Shown: positions 43,681 through 53,135, numbered from the stretch's first letter. The stretch is 64,000 nucleotides of DNA from Niallia circulans (GCF_003726095.1 NZ_CP026031.1:5086001-5150000); one strand, 5' to 3'. A program made the numbers and translations. The notes: a model not told the origin generated them from the sequence alone.

Positions 43681-43872
43681 TACACCAAGGGTCTATATCA
43701 CATCAAGAACGTCAACAACTACCACCGAAGACTGAAAGGTTGGATACAGCTTTTTAACGGCGTGGCGACCACGTATCTGAACAACTATCTTGGTGGTTTC
43801 AATTGTTAGAGAGCAATCATCATCAGCAAAATGAAGTCACTAAGAACGATATAATAGTAAAAGGGAATTAAA
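43681..43872 (+). pseudogene. IS1595-family transposase C-terminal remnant
   Basis: In the frame starting at 43681 the bases read [20 protein letters not shown] and then [19 protein letters not shown] before a stop at 43807, the C-terminal pattern of IS1595 transposases. A one-base shift continues as [19 protein letters not shown] to about 43872. No N-terminal part, catalytic residues or inverted repeats are present. The base composition is richer in G+C than its neighbours. A relic only. Confidence 0.75.
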
Positions 43873-43878
43873 TTCCAA

Positions 43879-44270
43879 ATGCAGAAACATATGATAAACT
43901 TAGATTATTTAAGCTTATTGTATAAAGGGCTTTTCTTTTATTCAACTATGGGTCAGTTTTTATCTCATTCTTGGGGAAGTTTTGTTTCTTTATTCTATAT
44001 ACTTAATTATCCTAAGAAAGTGCTGGTAACATTATTAAAGGTATGTACAAAGATGAAGCGGAGGATATCTATGAAAAACTCCCTAATAACTTAAATATCT
44101 TATTACTCCGTGCAACCCTTCCTAAGTCACAAGATACGTATAGGGATATAACTTCAGGCATCTTTGCACAAAAAACAGGAGCAACTGTAAATTTAGTACC
44201 TAATGTTTCTCATATGTTACATTGGGATAATCCAGAAGTTGTCATAAAAGAGATTAGAGAAAGATGGTAG
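43879..44270 (+). pseudogene. Decayed alpha/beta hydrolase
   Basis: Two overlapping frames together resemble a shortened alpha/beta hydrolase. The first (43879-44094) has the nucleophile elbow region LSHSWGSFVSLFYILNYP. The second (44043-44270) has the C-terminal NLVPNVSHMLHWDNPEVVIKEI with the expected His. The N-terminal strands with the oxyanion loop and part of the middle are missing and a frameshift lies near 44040-44090. Next to the transposase remnant, it was probably broken by it. Confidence 0.7.
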
Positions 44271-44432
44271 TTAGGTTATTCAACGATTGGGTGCGTTAGT
44301 TCAATAAGACAATAAAATCAAATAGAAGTTCCATTTTTATGGAACTTCCGTTTTTTCTATTAATATCAACATTAAGCTTTAACAGAGCCTTAATTATAAA
44401 TCTTTGATTTAAAACACTTTTATTATTGTGCT

Positions 44433-44469
44433 AAAAGATGCTTTCCTGAAAGAAGGAAAGCATCTTTTT
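44433..44469. terminator. Bidirectional hairpin terminator
   Basis: AAAAGATGCTTTCC pairs with GGAAAGCATCTTTT across eight bases, with T-rich ends on both strands. It lies right after the stop of the small minus-strand gene. Confidence 0.7.
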
Positions 44470-44689
44470 ATGGTTTTGAAAGCGCGTGACTATGCAGGGA
44501 TTCCAGAGCTTCTAGCGAGGTAATAAAAAACCTCTTTTCACATGTAGGATAAAGTTGGTTTCCCGACCATTTTATCTCTTTTTTTATTGTATCGATTATC
44601 ATTTGAACAGTTTTTGCGCTATCTGCATTATTATATAATCCAACTCGAGATTGAGTTGGTTCTTTCCATTCTAGGCACCTAGTTTCCAT
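44468..44689 (-). CDS. Uncharacterised 73-residue protein
   Basis: I do not recognise the family. The frame has plausible protein character (RVGLYNNADSAKTVQMIIDTIKKEIKWSG, then FFITSLEALESLH), mixed alpha/beta and soluble, and its stop lies on a strong terminator. There is no clear ribosome site before the ATG. The ~450 bases upstream, to 45136, hold no frame that I would support. Confidence 0.42.
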   Translation of the reverse strand: METRCLEWKEPTQSRVGLYNNADSAKTVQMIIDTIKKEIKWSGNQLYPTCEKRFFITSLEALESLHSHALSKP

Positions 44690-45136
44690 CGCTTATTTTA
44701 GAGTCTTTTTATTCCAGTTTATTAATTCTGAAAGTCAGTTCACTATATAAAGACGGAGTACTCAAGAAAATGTTGAACAAATTATGCAATTGTTCGTGGT
44801 ATCCATATAGAGGGGCTTGGAGGAATAAAGTTATCTTTAAGCATAGACAGTTAGGCAGAGGGCCGAAACCATTCTTTTTAAAGGGATGGATTTCCATAAA
44901 CTTTTGTTAACTGTGAGGGTTGTTGTCTTTTACATGCGGCAGAAAGAAACGATCTTTAAATCAGTAGTTATACTGTTATTATTCAGCTCATTTACATGAT
45001 TAATGCTTACTATTTGAAAGAAGTGCATAGTTGGCGGAACAGGAATGATGTTATGGCAACTCGATCTCACGGTATATATAGCTTTGAACTGAGCATACTT
45101 AAATTAGAAAAAATTTTATTGAAAAGGAGATTTTCA

Positions 45137-46141
45137 ATGGAGCCAAAACATTCAGTAGGCTTATCATCAACTGAAATTGCAGGTTTGTGGGGAACTTATA
45201 TATCTGATAGCTTGTCCATCTGTCTTACAAAGCATTTCTTACATCATTCGAACTACACAGATGTTAACCCTCTAATTCAACTAACTTTAGATATATCTAA
45301 AAAACATATAGAAGAAATAGAAAGCATATTTAAAAGTGAAGGTTTTCCTATTCCAGCGGGATTTTCAGATGATGATCTTGACCTCACAGCACCATCTTTG
45401 TTTTTTGATTTATTTTCAGTAAGCTACATCTATGGTATGAGTCGGATGGGTTTAATGAACTATAGTATACTGCTATCTAATGTTGCAAGAGAAGATATTA
45501 GAACTTTTTTCTCTAATTGTTTGACTTCTTCATTAGACCTTTATAATAAATCAGTTGATCTGATGCTATCTAAAGGAATATATGATAGACCAACAATGAT
45601 TCCATATCCTGATTCAGTCGAGTTTGTTACTAAAGAAGGCCTACTGTCTAAATTTATTGAACCAAAACGGCCACTAAATGTACTTGAAATTTCTGAAATG
45701 TTTTTTAACATTGAAAGGAACTATTTTGGTTTAATCTTACTCACAGGTTTTATTCAAGTTGTAAAAGATAAAAAGATAAAAAATTATTTAATTAAAGGAA
45801 AAGAGTTAGCTAAAAAACAAATACGCTTTCTGAATGATGCCTTAATTAAAGATGATTTACTTGGCACTATCATGATTAATACCGAAGTTTCAACTTCTAC
45901 TATATCTCCATTTTCGGAAAAGTTAATTATGAACCTTGTAACCACGCTTAATACGCAAGGGTTGACCTATATTGGGCATGCATTATCTATCACATCACGA
46001 ATTGACCTGTCTACTGAATATTTGAAATTAATTCCTGAAATTTTGAAGTTTGGAAAGGATGGGGCTGATATTTTAATGGACAGGGGATGGATGGAGGAAC
46101 CACCACATGCCCCAAATAGAAAAGAATTAGGGGGATATTAA
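45137..46141 (+). CDS. DUF3231 family protein
   Basis: A 334-residue helical protein built of two similar halves, each like a four-helix bundle (first ~10-160, second ~170-320), both opening with a LSxTEIAxLW or LNVLEISEMFF type segment. This duplication is usual in DUF3231, a Bacillus family of unknown function with ferritin-like appearance. The start is the ATG at 45137 after AAGGAG; the longer frame from 44996 adds 47 residues without family character. A terminator follows. Confidence 0.8.
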   Translation: MEPKHSVGLSSTEIAGLWGTYISDSLSICLTKHFLHHSNYTDVNPLIQLTLDISKKHIEEIESIFKSEGFPIPAGFSDDDLDLTAPSLFFDLFSVSYIYGMSRMGLMNYSILLSNVAREDIRTFFSNCLTSSLDLYNKSVDLMLSKGIYDRPTMIPYPDSVEFVTKEGLLSKFIEPKRPLNVLEISEMFFNIERNYFGLILLTGFIQVVKDKKIKNYLIKGKELAKKQIRFLNDALIKDDLLGTIMINTEVSTSTISPFSEKLIMNLVTTLNTQGLTYIGHALSITSRIDLSTEYLKLIPEILKFGKDGADILMDRGWMEEPPHAPNRKELGGY

Positions 46142-46148
46142 AACGAGG

Positions 46149-46181
46149 AGCGTTGTTGATCTCAGTTCAACAACGCTTTTG
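46149..46181 (+). terminator. Terminator after the DUF3231 gene
   Basis: AGCGTTGTTGA pairs with TCAACAACGCT and is followed by TTTGTGTT. The ~350 bases from here to the WYL gene hold only short frames that I cannot support. Confidence 0.7.
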
Positions 46182-46530
46182 TGTTAATGTAAGCTGTATC
46201 ATTTTTCTTTATTGGAATAACGGGGCATTTAGTACAAAATTTTTTATGATATTATAAGAAATAAATCTGCAAATTGAGGTAAGAGATGATTAATTCTGCT
46301 GAAGAATATTTGTTAGATTAAGAATTGGTGAACATGGATGGAAACCCGAGAGTTGCTATGGGGAATTTTAGTTGGATAGCGAAATTTAGAATCGTTACGA
46401 GGCAACAAATCGAAGCATTTAGCGCGTATACATTGCGAAGAGGATCCTCTCTTAGAGATCTGCATACTGCTATTCAACTATGACGGATCATTAATATATT
46501 TTGAAAGATAAATTGTGGAGGACAGAAAAA

Positions 46531-47478
46531 ATGAATAAAACTGAGCGGCAGCTTGCAATCACGCTTGAATTACAGCGAAGCAAAACGCTGAGGGCAGAAG
46601 ACTTAGCTTCTCAATTTGAGACAAGTGTCCGTACGATATATAGGGACATTCAAGCACTAAGTGAGGCTGGGGTTCCGATTTTAGGCGCTCCTGGTCTGGG
46701 TTATTCCTTAATGGAAGGATATTTTCTGCCCCCGGTTAGTTTTACAGCAGAAGAGGCAGTATCTCTGCTCATGGGAGCTGATTTTATTGAACAAAGGTTG
46801 GATACTGATTACGGTATTTATGCTAAGACTGCTAAAAGAAAAATCGAGGCTACTTTATCGGAATCAGTCCGCAACCAATCAACACTTGTTCGGGAAACCA
46901 TGCGACTGCTTCATGTAGGTGAACCATCAACTGAAGATAGGGTAAGAACTTATCTTAATCAAGTTCGTGACGCAATATTGAAACAATGCAAAATCAGTTT
47001 TGTGTATATCAAAAATATGCCAGGAACGGATGGGAAGCGGAAAAATAAGCGTAAGGTTTCTCCATATGGATTAACACTAGTCCATGGAAATTGGATATTA
47101 ATCGCACACTGTGATTTGAGACAAGATATACGTCATTTTCGCTTGTCACGGATGACTGAACTTTCTGTGTTGGAGGAACGATTTCTTTTGCCAAATAATT
47201 TTGACCTAAGCAGCTATCGGCCACCTGACAATCGAGATGAAAAAATCTTAATTAGGGCAACCCCAGAAATCGCCGACAAGATTATAGAGGCAGTTAATTT
47301 TTATATTGATACCTTTGAGGAGCGGGAGAAGGAGGTTATCTTTCAATTTCGTGTTCGATATCCGGAGGAAATATTGCATTTTTTACTTGGCTTTGGCGAA
47401 GATATCGAGGTGATTGAACCGAAATCTTTGCGTCACAAGATTCGAGAAGTAGCGAGAAAAATTTTAGAACACTACTGA
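46531..47478 (+). CDS. HTH-WYL transcriptional regulator
   Basis: A 315-residue regulator of the YafY type. The N-terminal HTH_11 domain is KTERQLAITLELQRSKTLRAEDLASQFETSVRTIYRDIQAL. The WYL domain in the middle (KISFVYIKNMPG...VSPYGLTLVHGNWILIAHCDLRQDIRHFRLSRM) and a WCX-type C-terminus follow. The start is the ATG at 46531 after GTGGAGGA. Such proteins often control the next gene, here a DinB-family protein, although a terminator lies between. Confidence 0.88.
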   Translation: MNKTERQLAITLELQRSKTLRAEDLASQFETSVRTIYRDIQALSEAGVPILGAPGLGYSLMEGYFLPPVSFTAEEAVSLLMGADFIEQRLDTDYGIYAKTAKRKIEATLSESVRNQSTLVRETMRLLHVGEPSTEDRVRTYLNQVRDAILKQCKISFVYIKNMPGTDGKRKNKRKVSPYGLTLVHGNWILIAHCDLRQDIRHFRLSRMTELSVLEERFLLPNNFDLSSYRPPDNRDEKILIRATPEIADKIIEAVNFYIDTFEEREKEVIFQFRVRYPEEILHFLLGFGEDIEVIEPKSLRHKIREVARKILEHY

Positions 47479-47504
47479 CATACAGCTGTCAGTAGTGTTT
47501 TTTT
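47469..47504 (+). terminator. Terminator after the WYL regulator
   Basis: ACACTACTGACA pairs perfectly with TGTCAGTAGTGT around TACAGC, followed by T6. Confidence 0.8.
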
Positions 47505-47545
47505 ATACTATGAATATATCAAAATGATGAGGAGTTGCTAGAAGG

Positions 47546-48085
47546 ATGAGTAGTACAAAGGAAGTTTTGAAGTCATTTGAATTTACAGTCGAAAAATATT
47601 TGGAAGAACTAAAAAAACTCAATATGGAGAAATTAAATAGAAAGTTGAACGAGGAAGATTGGTCCATTGGACAGATGTATGTACATTTAATTCAATCAGC
47701 TTTTATTCATCTGCATAATGCCGAGCAATGTTTAGATGGCAGCGAATCGACATTGAATCCAGCGATGGAAAAAACGGAGCAGGGGAAGGCAGTGTTTAAA
47801 ATAGAACAATTTCCTGCCGTTCGTATTAAGGTCCCTGCTTCGCCGAATTATACTCCGCAACCACCCGAGAGCATGGAGTACCTGGTAGATGGGCTTCATA
47901 GGGTTGTAGAACGGATGAGGAATATGGAGTCAATTTTACATCAATCGGTCGTAAGTAATAAGATGCTTCATCCGGCATTTGGTGCATTAAACGCACAGGA
48001 GTGGTTTTTGTTGATTGTAATGCATTACAGACATCATTTCTTACAACTAGATCGGCTGAAAACGAGTTTAGCAGTTGAGGAATAG
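47546..48085 (+). CDS. DinB superfamily protein
   Basis: A 179-residue four-helix protein of the DinB/YfiT-like superfamily, putative metal-dependent thiol transferases. The expected His ligands are in WSIGQMYVHLIQSA (first) and LIVMHYRHHFLQLDRL (HxxxH, last helix). The middle region PASPNYTPQPPESMEYLVDGL is typical. It follows the WYL regulator. Substrate unknown. Confidence 0.85.
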   Translation: MSSTKEVLKSFEFTVEKYLEELKKLNMEKLNRKLNEEDWSIGQMYVHLIQSAFIHLHNAEQCLDGSESTLNPAMEKTEQGKAVFKIEQFPAVRIKVPASPNYTPQPPESMEYLVDGLHRVVERMRNMESILHQSVVSNKMLHPAFGALNAQEWFLLIVMHYRHHFLQLDRLKTSLAVEE

Positions 48086-48382
48086 GGGATTGGGGCATGG
48101 CGGATAAATGAAAAAGCTTAAGTGATGGGAACTAACAAAGCGTTATGAAACATTGTAGCATTACATTATCTTCATTATTATTAATAATTTTAGGGTATGT
48201 TTCTTCTGAACTATTCTCCAACGCAATTTGTTAAAAGGTGTGGTTGCTAGCAGATGCAAGGACTGATAGTGTAAATCTTTTCCTTTATATTTTCGATTAT
48301 AAAAAAAGAATTGTAAATATTTTTATAATAAATTATTCTTTATTACATCAATATTGATTAATAATTTATCGAAAGGAATGTA

Positions 48383-49384
48383 TTGATATATTTGACGTCA
48401 ATGTGTCAATACGAAAAGATAATTATGAATAATAATCCGATTTATAATCTTGAGGATTTAATAAAAAAAGAATATTCAAATATAGCATGCATTATTGTTA
48501 AAAAAGACGGAAGTTTGGTTTATGAAAAATATTTTGATGGATATACCAAAGAGGATGTATTGCATATAGCATCTGTAACAAAGAGTATAATATCAATTCT
48601 TATTGGTATCGCAATTGATAAAGGATATATTAAAAATATAGATCAAAAAGTATTAGAATTTTTTCCGGATTATACAATTAGGCGGGGCGAAAAGACAATA
48701 CAAAATATAACAATACAAAATATGTTGACAATGACTGCTCCATATAAATATAAGTCAGAGCCTTATACAAAAATTTACAAAAGTGATGACTGGGTAAAAG
48801 CTGCATTGGATTTGCTAGGGGGAAAAGGCAGTATTGGAGAGTATAAATATTCTACCGTTGGCACACATATTTTATCAGGAGTTCTTACAAATGCAACTGG
48901 TCAATCTGTGCTTGATTTCGCTTCAGAAACCTTGTTTAAGCCGCTTGGCATCACAGCTCCCATTAATACGACTATACAAAATAAAGATGATTATTTCACT
49001 TTTCTTAAGGATAAATGTGTAACTGGTTGGATAGTAGATCCTACAGGCGTAAACACCGCTGGATGGGGCCTTACCTTAACACCACGGGATATGGGGAAAA
49101 TTGGGGAGTTATATTTAAAGGGGGGTGTATTGAACGGAAAACAAATCCTTTCCTCTAAATGGATAGAGGAAAGCACAAAGGAGAAAAGCCGGTGGGGAGA
49201 GTTGTCCTATGGTTACTTGTGGTGGATACTTGATGATTGTTACGCTGCTTTAGGTGATGGTGGAAATGTAATTTTCATTAACCCTAAAAAGGAAATGGTA
49301 GTCACGATTGCATCCCGCTTTATGCCACGTGCCAAGGATAGAATTGAATTGATTAGAAAGTACATTATGCCATTGTTCGAATAG
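48383..49384 (+). CDS. Serine beta-lactamase-like hydrolase (class C type)
   Basis: A 333-residue protein of the beta-lactamase/PBP-like serine hydrolase family. The SxxK motif is in IASVTKSIISILIGIA near residue 65, followed by IQNMLTMTAP, a YSTVG segment in the place of YxN, and a late GDGGNVIFINPKKEMVVTIAS in the place of KTG/HxG. There is no signal peptide, so it is cytoplasmic and more likely an esterase or peptidase than a resistance enzyme. TTG 48383 has AAAGGA five bases upstream; ATG 48425 gives the more usual N-terminus but a weaker site. Confidence 0.82.
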   Translation: MIYLTSMCQYEKIIMNNNPIYNLEDLIKKEYSNIACIIVKKDGSLVYEKYFDGYTKEDVLHIASVTKSIISILIGIAIDKGYIKNIDQKVLEFFPDYTIRRGEKTIQNITIQNMLTMTAPYKYKSEPYTKIYKSDDWVKAALDLLGGKGSIGEYKYSTVGTHILSGVLTNATGQSVLDFASETLFKPLGITAPINTTIQNKDDYFTFLKDKCVTGWIVDPTGVNTAGWGLTLTPRDMGKIGELYLKGGVLNGKQILSSKWIEESTKEKSRWGELSYGYLWWILDDCYAALGDGGNVIFINPKKEMVVTIASRFMPRAKDRIELIRKYIMPLFE

Positions 49385-49425
49385 AGTCAAGCATTATATT
49401 TAAACGGCTGTTTCTTATATTAAAG

Positions 49426-49458
49426 ATCAGCTGTCAATTTGGCAGCTGATTTTATTTT
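49426..49458 (+). terminator. Terminator after the serine hydrolase gene
   Basis: ATCAGCTG pairs with CAGCTGAT and is followed by TTTATTTT. The next ~600 bases, to 50065, hold only short broken frames and look like decayed sequence. Confidence 0.65.
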
Positions 49459-50064
49459 GCTAGGAACAGCATACATGTAATAAGTAGTATCTTCCTTATG
49501 GTAGAAAAGGGAAGGTTAGTAGAAAAAGAAAAGCTGAAAAATAGCACGACCACTTATAATGGTTGATATTTTTAACAAGAGTTATTTATAACCATTTTGT
49601 TCTTGATTCAAAGGTTTATGTCTTTGTGCAGAATCTATTTTATGACTTAAAAGGAACGCCGGTGATAGATTCATTTTTAGAATAAACATAATGAAATGAT
49701 GATTATTAATACAGCAATATGTCTCATCAATAGGTTTTACTGTATTAATCTGCTATCAACAGTTAACGAGAGTCTTATTAATGTAGAGGGCTGTCCTAAT
49801 GACATGGAATCATCAATGAAGCTTTCCAAAGATGGGACAGAACTAGTTAAAACTTTTATTGAATAATTATATGAGTCAGCCAGGCGATGACATTCAATAA
49901 CATTAGAATTATTTTTGCAGAACTCAACAAATTGTTCACACTTAGAAGTAATTATGAAAAATGCAACAAGGGACTCAATAATAATTCTTTAGCATACATT
50001 TGTACACAAGAATGTACTTTTTGTAAGGAATGTACATTGCATATAAATTATGTATGACCTAACT

Positions 50065-50346
50065 GTGGAGGAGAATTCCAAACATATAGAACATTTAGTA
50101 ATTATGGGTTGTGAAACCCAACATTGTATAGATAGTGCTTTCCGGACAGCAACTATAAGTGGTTTTGATGTAACGTTAGTAGGTGATGGACACTCTACTT
50201 TGGGCAATGAATGATGTAATAAATGAAGAACAAATCATCAAGCACCATAATACAACTCTTCATGGACATTACAATGTGGAACACTTTTCAGTTATTAGAA
50301 ATTCAACGGATGACCTGTTTCAACCAATTCATGATTCATTTAGGTA
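50065..50346 (+). pseudogene. Isochorismatase-family hydrolase remnant
   Basis: From 50065 one frame reads HLVIMGCETQHCIDSAFRTA and continues GFDVTLVGDGHSTLGNE to a stop at about 50212. This carries the catalytic Cys region (GCETQHCID) of isochorismatase-like hydrolases. A one-base shift near 50207 restores the family's next segment, NDVINEEQIIKHHNTTL, to a stop at 50346. The N-terminal half with the catalytic Asp and Lys is missing. A frameshifted, truncated relic. Confidence 0.72.
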
Positions 50347-50615
50347 AAATCTAGTAATTTATCTCAACTATACAAGAACCCTGATTTTAAAAGAAAATAG
50401 GTTTTTTTGTATAATTGTTATACATTTTTTTACGTTGTAGTCATTTTTTAATGGTACAAACAAACAGGGGATTTCCTTATATAATAGGAAGTCCTTTTCT
50501 TATGGTAGTTATTCTCTTTGTGTTGCAATCAGGCTCTTACAATGGAGGATGAATTTCTCCTCGTTATGATTATTGATAAATTCATTACTATAAATTTTAA
50601 AATTTGATCAATCCA

Positions 50616-50646
50616 TTGACTGTGTGGTAGCCACATAGTTTATGCT
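50616..50646 (+). promoter_or_regulatory. MerR-type promoter with 19-base spacer
   Basis: TTGACT (50616-50621) and TATGCT (50641-50646) are separated by 19 bases, the over-long spacing that MerR activators correct by twisting the DNA. The spacer holds a dyad, ACTGTGTGG...CCACATAGT (8 of 9 pairs). It lies directly before a MerR gene, so self-control is very likely. Confidence 0.75.
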
Positions 50647-50671
50647 ATTGATATCAAAGGAGGAGAGTAGG

Positions 50672-51424
50672 ATGCAATATTTAACAAGCGGGGAATTAGC
50701 TAAATTACTTAACATAACGAAATATTTGCTTCGGCATTATGAAGAACAACAATTAATACAGCCTGCATTTATTGATGGGAATGGTTATCATATGTATGGC
50801 GAATCAGAAGTATATGCTATGTCCCATCTTTTGCTGCTAAGAGAATTAGGTTTTTCTATAAAAGAAATAAAAAGTATTTTGGATAAGGAAATGAATTATG
50901 AAGAAGCTTTATCAGATGTGCTGTTAAAAGTAGAAAACGACATTAAGCATCTTAATAGACTAAAAGAAAATGTTCAAACAGTATTAGAGCTTAAGCAAAA
51001 AGAGACATATAAGTTAAATATAGAAGATAAAGAAGAACGGTGTTTTACTTTTCTAGATGATAAATTTGTAGATGATTCATACAATATTAAGTTAAAAAAG
51101 TTAGCAAACTGGAAAGATGGCTCTATAAAGATTTTGGATGAAATCTCTTATTTAATTCTGGAGGATGGAAGTAAGGTCAAAGTAATGTATGAATCAAGCA
51201 AGCTAGAAGGAGATTATCTCTTCTCAGCAGGAACCTATTATTGTAAGCGGATATGTATAGAAAATGAGCAAGAGTTGCTTCAAGAAATCGAGCATTTTTA
51301 TGATGAGCTTGCTGGGAGAGATGCCAAATATGAAGATCCATTGTTATTAACCGAAGAAGTTCAGTTATCCGCTTTCTATAAGGAAGCAATGGTATATAGC
51401 TTAGAGGTAAGGCGAAATGCATAG
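50672..51424 (+). CDS. MerR family transcriptional regulator
   Basis: A 250-residue regulator. The N-terminal MerR helix-turn-helix (LTSGELAKLLNITKYLLRHYEEQQLIQPAFIDGNGYHMYGESEV) is followed by a coiled-coil dimerisation helix (~80-115) and a C-terminal ligand-binding domain of ~130 residues. The start is the ATG at 50672 after AAAGGAGGAG. The 3' end overlaps the GNAT gene by eight bases and a hydrolase gene overlaps in turn, so the three form one operon. It probably responds to a small hydrophobic compound. Confidence 0.88.
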   Translation: MQYLTSGELAKLLNITKYLLRHYEEQQLIQPAFIDGNGYHMYGESEVYAMSHLLLLRELGFSIKEIKSILDKEMNYEEALSDVLLKVENDIKHLNRLKENVQTVLELKQKETYKLNIEDKEERCFTFLDDKFVDDSYNIKLKKLANWKDGSIKILDEISYLILEDGSKVKVMYESSKLEGDYLFSAGTYYCKRICIENEQELLQEIEHFYDELAGRDAKYEDPLLLTEEVQLSAFYKEAMVYSLEVRRNA

Positions 51425-52022
51425 TACGATGGTAAATCCAAAGAAAGATATACAGGATATAGCAGTTCTATTAATGGAAGGATTCGCAGGCAAATTTAAA
51501 ACCTTAAATTTACCAAATAGAGAATATGAGTATTTATTGCACTGTCTCGCAGAACATATTCTAAAAAAACATAGTGAAAACTTGCTGATAATAAAGAATG
51601 AAAACATCCAAGGCATCTTATTAATGAAACCGAAAAAATGGTACTTAGGAGAATTTTCGAACCTTTTGTTCAAAGAGCTGAGTTTTAAATCATTTGTCAA
51701 AATACTCCTTTTTTTCGGGTCACTCAGTCACGAGAAGAAAGAGAACGAAATTCATATAGACTTTATCACTGTATCTAAAGAATATAGAGGGACGGGAATT
51801 GGAACGGAACTTATTGAATTGGTTAAAAACTCAGCGGATCAAAGTCAATTTGTAACATTGTATGTTTCTAAAAATAATAATGCTGCTAGAAAACTTTATG
51901 AAAGACTTGGGTTTCGAATAGTGAAAGAAGGAACAAGCATAGCAGGAAGGCACTTACATGGAATTAACCAATGGTATTTTATGGAGTGGAAGGGAATTGA
52001 TAACAATGAAAAAGAGATTTAA
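51417..52022 (+). CDS. GNAT family N-acetyltransferase
   Basis: A 201-residue acetyltransferase. The acetyl-CoA binding motif is IDFITVSKEYRGTGIGTELIELV near residue 118, and the C-terminal signature NNAARKLYERLGFRIVKEG follows. The N-terminal ~100 residues bind the unknown substrate. Start ATG lies within the end of merR and the end overlaps the hydrolase gene by 17 bases. Its operon with MerR suggests modification of a toxic compound; this is inference. Confidence 0.9.
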   Translation: MHSTMVNPKKDIQDIAVLLMEGFAGKFKTLNLPNREYEYLLHCLAEHILKKHSENLLIIKNENIQGILLMKPKKWYLGEFSNLLFKELSFKSFVKILLFFGSLSHEKKENEIHIDFITVSKEYRGTGIGTELIELVKNSADQSQFVTLYVSKNNNAARKLYERLGFRIVKEGTSIAGRHLHGINQWYFMEWKGIDNNEKEI

Positions 52023-53013
52023 ATTACTTATTGGCATTGCGTTGATTCTGTTGGTGATTATTGGATGTTTCCTTTATGAAAATAGTTACGATATGCTGGA
52101 GAAAGAGGTGACGATCAAAACAGAGCAAGGAACGTTAGTTGGCTATCTTGCTCTTCCCAAAACAGAGAACAAGGGAGTAGTTATATTTGTTCATGGAGAT
52201 GGTGCGCAAAATGCAACACAAGATGGTGGTTACAAGCCATTAATGGAACGTTTTGCAAAACATGGTTTTGCCTCTATTTCCTGGAATAAACTTGGTGTGG
52301 GAGGATCATCTGGAGATTGGTTAAATCAATCGATGGACGATCGAGCGAGAGAAGTAGAAGAAGTAATTGAATGGGCAAAAGGGCAGAAGACTTTTAATGC
52401 AGAGAAAATTATTATTTGGGGAGCCAGCCAGGCTGGCTGGGTAATTCCTAAAGTACTGAAGAATCGAGAAGATATTACTGCTTCTATATTAGTAGCTCCG
52501 GCAATTAATTGGGATAGACAAGGGCAATATTATACTATGATGAAAATGAAACGCGAGGATAGGACAAATCAGGAAATAAGCAGTGAACTAAATAAAGACA
52601 TAGAGGAGTCTGAAATGATTAAAACTGGTATCTCTTATGAGGAATATAAGCAAAAAACAGGAGATAGCAGTATGTCCAAAGAAAGATATACGTTTGTACA
52701 AAAGAATATTTCGTCAGATGCAACAGAAGATCTTAAAAACATAAACTCCCTGATATTTTTAATATTAGCTGAGAAGGATGAAAACGTAGATTCTGAAGAA
52801 ACTGAGAAGATTTACAGGGGTTTATTGTCAGAAAAACAATTAAATGTGAAAACAATACCTAAAGTAGGACATTCTATGATAAATCCAGCTTTGGCTAATT
52901 CAGAACTTCTGATAAACCTAAGTGCTATTATAGCTCCAAAAGATACATTGATTAGCACAGAGTATCTTGATTACTGTGAAAGTATTGTCCACCGCATTTT
53001 AAATTTGAAATAA
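52006..53013 (+). CDS. Membrane-anchored alpha/beta hydrolase
   Basis: A 335-residue alpha/beta hydrolase with an N-terminal membrane helix (~5-23, LLIGIALILLVIIGCFLY), which suggests the enzyme faces outward. The oxyanion region is VVIFVHGDGAQN, the nucleophile elbow IWGASQAGW (Ser), the acid in LAEKDENVD and His in PKVGHSMINPAL. The start is the ATG at 52006 after AGGGA; an upstream in-frame ATG lies deep within the GNAT gene. Third gene of the MerR operon. Substrate unknown; an esterase acting on a xenobiotic is possible. Confidence 0.87.
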   Translation: MKKRFKLLIGIALILLVIIGCFLYENSYDMLEKEVTIKTEQGTLVGYLALPKTENKGVVIFVHGDGAQNATQDGGYKPLMERFAKHGFASISWNKLGVGGSSGDWLNQSMDDRAREVEEVIEWAKGQKTFNAEKIIIWGASQAGWVIPKVLKNREDITASILVAPAINWDRQGQYYTMMKMKREDRTNQEISSELNKDIEESEMIKTGISYEEYKQKTGDSSMSKERYTFVQKNISSDATEDLKNINSLIFLILAEKDENVDSEETEKIYRGLLSEKQLNVKTIPKVGHSMINPALANSELLINLSAIIAPKDTLISTEYLDYCESIVHRILNLK

Positions 53014-53039
53014 GCTGCAAATCATTTCAATCCTAAGAA

Positions 53040-53135
53040 AAGACCACTGCAGTTCAGTTCAGTTCAGTGCTACGGGGTCTCAGCCTTTCCTCTATTTCCC
53101 GTAGGAGTCGAGTGTCTTCCGCTCCATTTCACTAA
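53040..53135. repeat. Partial, diverged copy of the Bacillus-type intergenic repeat
   Basis: Contains ACGGGGTCTCAGCC, CCCGTAGGAGTC and CTTCCGCTCCATTTCAC, matching the right half of the element at 34926-35065. A short 5-bp tandem (GTTCA three times) lies near its left end at 53052. The remaining ~240 bases before the MazG gene show nothing I can name. Confidence 0.6.

Noticed and set aside
44709..44897. 62-codon minus-strand frame
   Set aside because: Odd composition, no ribosome site and no recognisable character.
46357..46485. Short plus-strand frame upstream of the WYL regulator
   Set aside because: About 50 codons, broken on both sides and without a ribosome site; possibly a relic but not identifiable.
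48383..49384. A true beta-lactam resistance enzyme
   Set aside because: It has no signal peptide and poor YxN and KTG motifs; family members are mostly esterases or peptidases.
49989..50207. 72-codon minus-strand frame
   Set aside because: Antisense to the isochorismatase relic on the plus strand, which explains the sequence better.
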